A stretch of DNA of 64,000 bases, taken from Heterotrichella gracilis (Eukaryota; Sar; Xanthophyceae; Tribonematales; Xanthonemataceae). The position numbers and the translations under genes were made by a program. Where the stretch lies: contig JAULBX010025830.1 in assembly GCA_032358255.1 (NCBI GenBank), positions 183,697-247,696 of the forward strand, read 5' to 3'. Below are positions 59,865-64,000 of this stretch, in pieces (positions within the stretch are counted from its first letter, which is position 1; each line of letters opens with the position of its first letter). Under the pieces are notes generated by a model that saw only the letters and a list, made by a program, of their open reading frames with translations, was not told where the DNA came from and ran no database searches.

Positions 59865-62800
59865 GATCATCGGACTGTCTGAGGGCATCCTGGGGGGTTC
59901 CTGTGGGGACGTGAGCGATGCGGTGCGTGTGTGTGTGTGGAGGAAGGAGGGGGAGGGGGGGGGGCGTGGTGCGCACATGTTGGAGATTGTGACATTGGTG
60001 GAAGGGGTAGAAGGGGTGGGGTGCCTTTTCCAGGTTCACGGGGTGTAGACAATGGTGCAGCACGGGAGTCCGTATTTACAAATGGGATCATTGGCCTAGC
60101 CGTGGGGATTCTGGGCGGGTCCTGCGGGGACGTCAGCGATGCGGTGAGAGGGTGGGGTGTGTGCAGCTGTGGGTATGGGTGTGTTGTGGGGAAGGGGGGG
60201 GGCGGAGGGGAAGGGTGCCAACATGGGGATTCAAGGCATGGACATTATGGATTTTGGAAGTGTGGCTAGAGCAATCACCGCCGACCCTATTTCCTAACCC
60301 CTGGTCCCTGCCCCCTGCAGGTGCAGTCCACGATGCAGACGGTGCGCAGCTCTGGGCTGCGCCTACTCAACCTGGTGAGCGACATCCTGGACGCCGCAGC
60401 CATTCGCCGCGGCAAGCTTGTGGTGAACAAGGAGAAGCTCAACCTGGGCAGCCTGGTGCAGACGGTGATGGAGGTGGCGCAGCCGCTGGCGCAGCCGGGC
60501 GTGAGGTGCGGCGTCGGGTGGGGCGGGTGGGTGGTGGAGGTGCATGTGCGGGTGGGGTGGGGTGGGGCGCAGGTGGAGGTGGCGCGGGGGGGGGCGTGAG
60601 GTGCGGGGGTGGGTGGAGTGGGGGGTATCCGGTGCTCGGGTGCGTGTGGGGTGGGATTGGGCGGTTGTAGAGGTGGCGCAGCCTGGCATGAGGTGCAGGG
60701 ATGCGACCCGCATCCGCTGGACTTATAACATACCAGTCAGCATCCACTGGTCTTACATGGTAATGCAAGCCCCCGCACAAGGGCCAAACCCCCTTAACCA
60801 TTCCCCGCCCCTCACCCGTGTGTGCACACCCACCCCTCGCCCGCCCCCTTACACCCCCTACCCCACTCCTGCCACAGGCTGAGCAACGCTGTCCCCTCCG
60901 GCCTGCCCCCCGTGTACGGCGACACCGCGCGCATCATCCAGATCCTGCACAACGTGGTGGGCAACGCCTGCAAGTTCACGCACCGCGGCCAGATCTGGGT
61001 GGAGGCCGACGCCAACGAGCGCACGCGCCTGGTGACGGTGTCGGTGCACGACACGGGGATCGGCATACCGGAGGACAAGCTGGAGGTCATCTTCGGGGCC
61101 TTTGAGCAGGTGGACATGTCCAAGGCGCGCAGGTGGGTGGGTGGGTGGAGGGTGAGGGTGGGGGGTGGGGAATGGGGGTTTGACTACGTTTGCCCCTCTA
61201 CTATGAAAACAATTACAAAATAGGGGAGGAACCCTGTTGCGCCCGCGGTTTCAGTGCCTGCAAAAGAGTGCGGAGATCATTGCACCATTCAGGTGTTAAC
61301 AGTTCGAGGACATAACGTCTGTGCAAGTCGGCTGCTATCTGGTTATAGTAAGTAAGTAAGTATTTGCTTTCCTGCTTTGAAGCCAGGTTATCTGGTTATA
61401 CTGCATGTTAAATAAGCAACCAATCGGCAGTGCCCTACACAATTGCCCCCCTTATCCCCACCACCTTATACCCTCACAGGTACTGTAATGGCAAGAATAA
61501 AGTTTGTGATTCACCTGCTTTCCAGCGGTATCGCCAGGTTAAACATGGCTTTTATGTGTGGGCCATGTTGTGCATGTATGCTGATGTGGCACAGGTACGG
61601 CGGCACTGGGCTTGGCCTGAGCGTGGTGAAGCAGCTGGTGGAGGCGCATGGAGGGACTGTGACGGTGGTCAGCCAAGTGGGGGTGGGGTCCTCCTTCTCA
61701 TTCACCCTCCAGGTAATGGCCGCAGTAGTGATTGGAAGGATTTTTACAGATTCTAAATCCTGAGTTGCTAGTGATTGGTTTATTTTTGCACATTTTTGCA
61801 ATTTATATTATTTCCATGTTTACATTATCTTGTAAATAAATCTTGTATTATGTGCAACAGCGTACAATTCTCAAACAATGTTAATTCTGCACCTCATACG
61901 CTGCTCCGCCCCTGCTGAGCACCGCGACACCCCCTCACCCCCCACCACCCCGCTGCAGATGTGGCGCGACCCCGACTCGCCCCCCTCTGCCTCCGGCCCC
62001 CGCAAGAGCGTTGAGGGGCTGCTGGAGCGCATTATGAGCCGATCGCTGCCTGGCAGCATCCGCACAAGTAGGGAGGATGCGCGGGAGGAGGCGAGCAAGC
62101 TGGCGCCGCTGGGGGCGCTGCGCCTGCGCAGGAAGAGTGGGGGGGGTTCCACAGGGTCTGCCGTGGGATCGACGGTGGGAAGGTTTTCCAGCGACAACAA
62201 GTGAGTGGTTGTAGGGTTTTAGGCTAAAACTTTTAGCCAACTTCAGCGTAAAGTTTACGGTTTAGGGTTTTAGGATTAAGGGCATGTGGTATGGAGGACC
62301 TCGAGTGACAGCAGGAGGGTCGCCCCGTAAACCTTTGGCAGGGTCCACTGGGTGATGACCATAGACCCTAACCACCCTGCGCAGGAAGAGCATGGGCGCC
62401 TCGATAGAGTTGTCTGGTTCGGCGCTGGGGAGGTTCTACAGCGACAACAAGTGAGTGGGGGAGTGGGATGTTTTTTTGTTAGGTGTAAATGGTGTGTGTA
62501 TTGGGAAACGAAAGTGACCTTCAAAATCAAGTTATGGGAAATTGACATTGCACACCCGCATTCAGCTTAGGTATATCATCAGTTAGCCTCTGCGCGTTCC
62601 CTTGCTTTCATCCTTTCTTCTAGGAAGAACTACCTTTCTTCTAGGTAGTTCTGTTGTGTTAATCACCGCAGGCCACCCGAGGGCTATAGGGGGCGGCTGT
62701 ATGGCGTGGGTGTGTGCGGGTACAGACCCCCCAAAGTGTCTTCCGCGCGCATTCACCACCCTGATACTATGCCTGGGGTGCCCCCCATGTGCACCAGCTG

Positions 62801-64000
62801 TGTTGCCGGCGACCCTCAACCCTAAACCTTAAAACCCTAAACAGTGCACACGTACACCACGCCATACCCTACAGGCCACCATCACAACCCTCGGCGCCCC
62901 GCCTGCATCCACAACCCCGCACGCCTGCCCACCTCCCCCCTTCCCATCCCCGCCACCACCCCTCCCCTTCAGGGTCGATGGCCGCAAGTACAGCGCACCT
63001 TCCACCCCAGCAGTGCTGGAGTACTCCGAGGACCCTGCAGGGGAGGACACCCTGCCGCCCACCATCGTGGCCCTGCGGGACACGCACTTCAAGCGCGTGT
63101 CCCTGGAGAGCACCCGCAGCAGCAGCCAGGCCCACAGCAGCCTGGGGCACAACCACAGCCTGGGGCACAACAGCCAGGGGGGCAACAATAGCCCGGGACA
63201 GAGGGCCGAGGGGCAAAAGGCCGAGGGGCATAAGGCCGAGGGGAATAAGGCCGAGGGGCAGGGCAGCCAGGGGCACAAGGCCGAGGGGCAGGGCAGCCCG
63301 GCCAGCGCGCAGGGGAGGCACAAGGGGGGTGGGGAGGAGCAAGCGATGGACCGGGCGCAGGCGGGGGGCGCGGAGGCGGCGGGGCGAGGGGCGGGGGCCC
63401 TTGCGACGACTGGCCAGGTACGTGTGGGCAGCGGCTCATGTGACTGTGCATCCTGGCACCTGCCCAACGCCTCGGGGTGCACCTGCCTCCACAATTGATC
63501 GGCCAGCATGTGCCGCAGTTCTGTGGAATACAGGGGCCAAGCCTGATTGCAATAGGATGTCTTTATGGGTGCACAACACCCATGGGTGCATCCACTTGCA
63601 GCTGCCAAGGAACCCGAATCCTAAACGCTGCACCTGCCATCCCTCGTGCAAGCAGCCAAAACCCTAAACCCTACGTCCCTCCCCCGTGCAGCAGCCAGAT
63701 GCCAGCCGGCCCCCCATGCTGTCCCATGAGCACTGGCACCTCGTGCACCAACCAAAACCCTAAACCCTAGGCCTCCCTTGTGCAGCAGCCAGACGCCAGC
63801 CTGGCCCCCATGCCGTCCTTTGAGCAGTGGCACCTTGTGCACAAACCAAAACCCTGAAGCCTAAGCCCTAAACCTCTTGCTTCCCCTGTGCAGCAGCCAG
63901 ACGCCAGCCTGGCCCCCATGCCTTCCTTTGAGCAGTGGCACCTTGTGCACAAACCAAAACCCTGAAGCCTAAGCCCTAAACCTCTTGCTTCCCCTGTGCA
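55841..64000 (+). CDS. histidine-kinase rhodopsin (enzymerhodopsin), 5' part
   Basis: Retinal photoreceptor fused to a histidine kinase. Exons: 55841-55986, 56739-56826, 57357-57574, 57934-58076, 58779-59032, 59209-59307, 59779-59922, 60321-60505, 60878-61132, 61595-61712, 61959-62200, optional 62385-62450, 62973-63417; about 779 or 801 aa before the edge. Eight helices are predicted: an extra N-terminal one (about 45-70), then a bacteriorhodopsin-like A-G bundle. Helix C reads [13 protein letters not shown] (Arg151; Met154 at the Asp85 site; Ala165 at the Asp96 site). Helix F has [16 protein letters not shown]; helix G has CDFCGKVIF with retinal Lys283 and Asp279. The kinase has the H-box [10 protein letters not shown] (His337), N-box [12 protein letters not shown]1 DTGIGIP, F-box FGAFEQVD and G2 [11 protein letters not shown] low-complexity KAEGQ-type linker follows. 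The exon 6 donor is GC (59308). Receiver and cyclase domains, usual in this family, would lie beyond the window. Confidence 0.9.
57157..57335 (+). repeat. two upstream copies of opsin exon 3 start
   Basis: CCAG-GCCCGGCACGGCGCCTACTCCAGC and on to GAACCTGTTCTTTGTGC (57157-57240) is nearly identical to the functional exon at 57357. A shorter copy begins at 57290 (GCCCCGCATGGCGCCTACTC). CCCTAAACC tracts separate the units. The first copy runs into CCCGACCCC-TAA, a stop. Confidence 0.95.
58107..58190 (+). repeat. GGT/GTG trinucleotide tract in opsin intron
   Basis: A long imperfect (GGT)n run within intron 4 produces spurious poly-Gly/Val or His/Thr reading frames on both strands. Confidence 0.9.
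59398..59445 (+). repeat. copy of opsin-kinase exon 6 end with its GC donor
   Basis: GTGGTGGAGGGGCGCCACAAGCTGCAG-GCAAGG repeats the functional exon end GTGGTGGAGGAGAGCCACAAGCTGCAG-GCAAGG (59281-59313). The GC donor sequence was copied too. Confidence 0.85.
59672..59745 (+). repeat. upstream copy of opsin-kinase exon 7 start
   Basis: CCCCGCAG-GTCATCCAGCAGCTGCGTGAG and on to AAGGAGCACTTCATCGC is identical to the functional exon at 59779 except at one or two bases. It then turns into TTAAAACCCTATACCC, giving an immediate stop just before the H-box. Confidence 0.95.
60075..60152 (+). repeat. downstream copy of opsin-kinase exon 7 end
   Basis: ATGGGATCATTGGCCTAGCCGTGGG through GGGGACGTCAGCGATGCG-GTGAGA mirrors the exon end at about 59860-59928, donor included. 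Confidence 0.85.
60555..60705 (+). repeat. degenerate copies of opsin-kinase exon 8 end
   Basis: GGAGGTGGCG...GGGCGTGAG-GTGCGG (about 60572-60610) and GAGGTGGCGCAGCCTGGCATGAG-GTGCAG (about 60669-60698) echo the exon 8 end at about 60470-60511. Confidence 0.75.
62385..62450 (+). repeat. in-frame cassette copy of opsin-kinase exon 11 end
   Basis: CGCAG at 62380-62384 is followed by 66 nt ending GACAACAA-GTGAGT, the same end as exon 11 (62200). It enters and leaves in phase 2 and has no stop. It reads [20 protein letters not shown], so it could be a genuine small exon or an optional cassette. Confidence 0.8.
63688..63980 (+). repeat. three tandem copies of the next opsin-kinase exon start
   Basis: Units start TGTGCAG-CAGCCAGA(T/C)GCCAG at about 63687, 63781 and 63889. 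Each encodes [19 protein letters not shown] or a close variant and ends in CCAAAACCCT(A/G)A, a stop. The second and third units are nearly identical over about 100 bp. The window ends inside what looks like a further acceptor (CCCCTGTGCA), so the functional exon probably starts at the edge. Confidence 0.9.

Noticed and set aside
62829-63608. Long minus-strand frame rich in Pro, Ala and Arg (259 codons)
   Set aside because: Mirror frame of the GC-rich KAEGQ-type linker exon; codon bias alone keeps it open.

Overview
This window is nuclear DNA of a eukaryote, almost certainly a green alga (Chlorophyta). The genes are split into many short GC-rich exons. Introns and spacers carry many plant-type telomere-like CCCTAAA/TTTAGGG tracts. 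The products are algal or plant-like: a GT10 fucosyltransferase, an NHX antiporter, an RBM5/SUA-type splicing factor, a plant-type CLC and a histidine-kinase rhodopsin. TGTAA, the chlorophycean polyadenylation signal, follows at least two genes. A Haematococcus-like chlorophycean is my best guess, from general appearance only. No prokaryotic operon, CRISPR array, rRNA or tRNA was seen.

Fourteen genes were rebuilt by hand from splice sites and reading phase. In order: 3' end of a GT10 fucosyltransferase (+, 1-993); patatin-like lipase (-, 2032-4223); COQ11-like Rossmann protein (-, 5073-7433); NHX Na+(K+)/H+ antiporter (+, 8183-13475); RBM5/SUA-like splicing factor (+, 14142-20796); eIF2B gamma (-, 21758-25394); GH47 alpha-1,2-mannosidase (+, about 26045-30769); Nudix hydrolase (-, 31443-33232); ARGLU1-like protein (+, 33553-36625); GT34 glycosyltransferase (+, 38498-42319); DUF3431-like membrane protein (+, 43706-46056); EGF-like/methyltransferase protein (-, 46810-48128); CLC channel/transporter (+, about 49.3-54.5 kb); and an 8-TM histidine-kinase rhodopsin running off the right edge (+, 55841 onward).

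The genes do not form a single pathway. Four act in or near the secretory system (GT10, GH47, GT34, and perhaps DUF3431). Two are RNA-processing factors (RBM5-like, ARGLU1-like), one is a translation factor, and two are ion transporters.

The most exciting system is the opsin-kinase at the right end: a retinal-binding lysine in a bacteriorhodopsin-like helix G, an extra N-terminal helix, no helix-C aspartate counterion, and a complete histidine kinase core. Its receiver and cyclase domains, if present, lie outside the window.

Two genome-level oddities run through the window. First, introns repeatedly hold decaying partial copies of the neighbouring exon with its splice site, often separated by CCCTAAA tracts; at least two copies remain phase-compatible, and a similar tract has become coding sequence in the DUF3431-like gene. 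Second, about nine of roughly 100 inferred introns appear to use GC-AG instead of GT-AG borders, each needed to keep frame.
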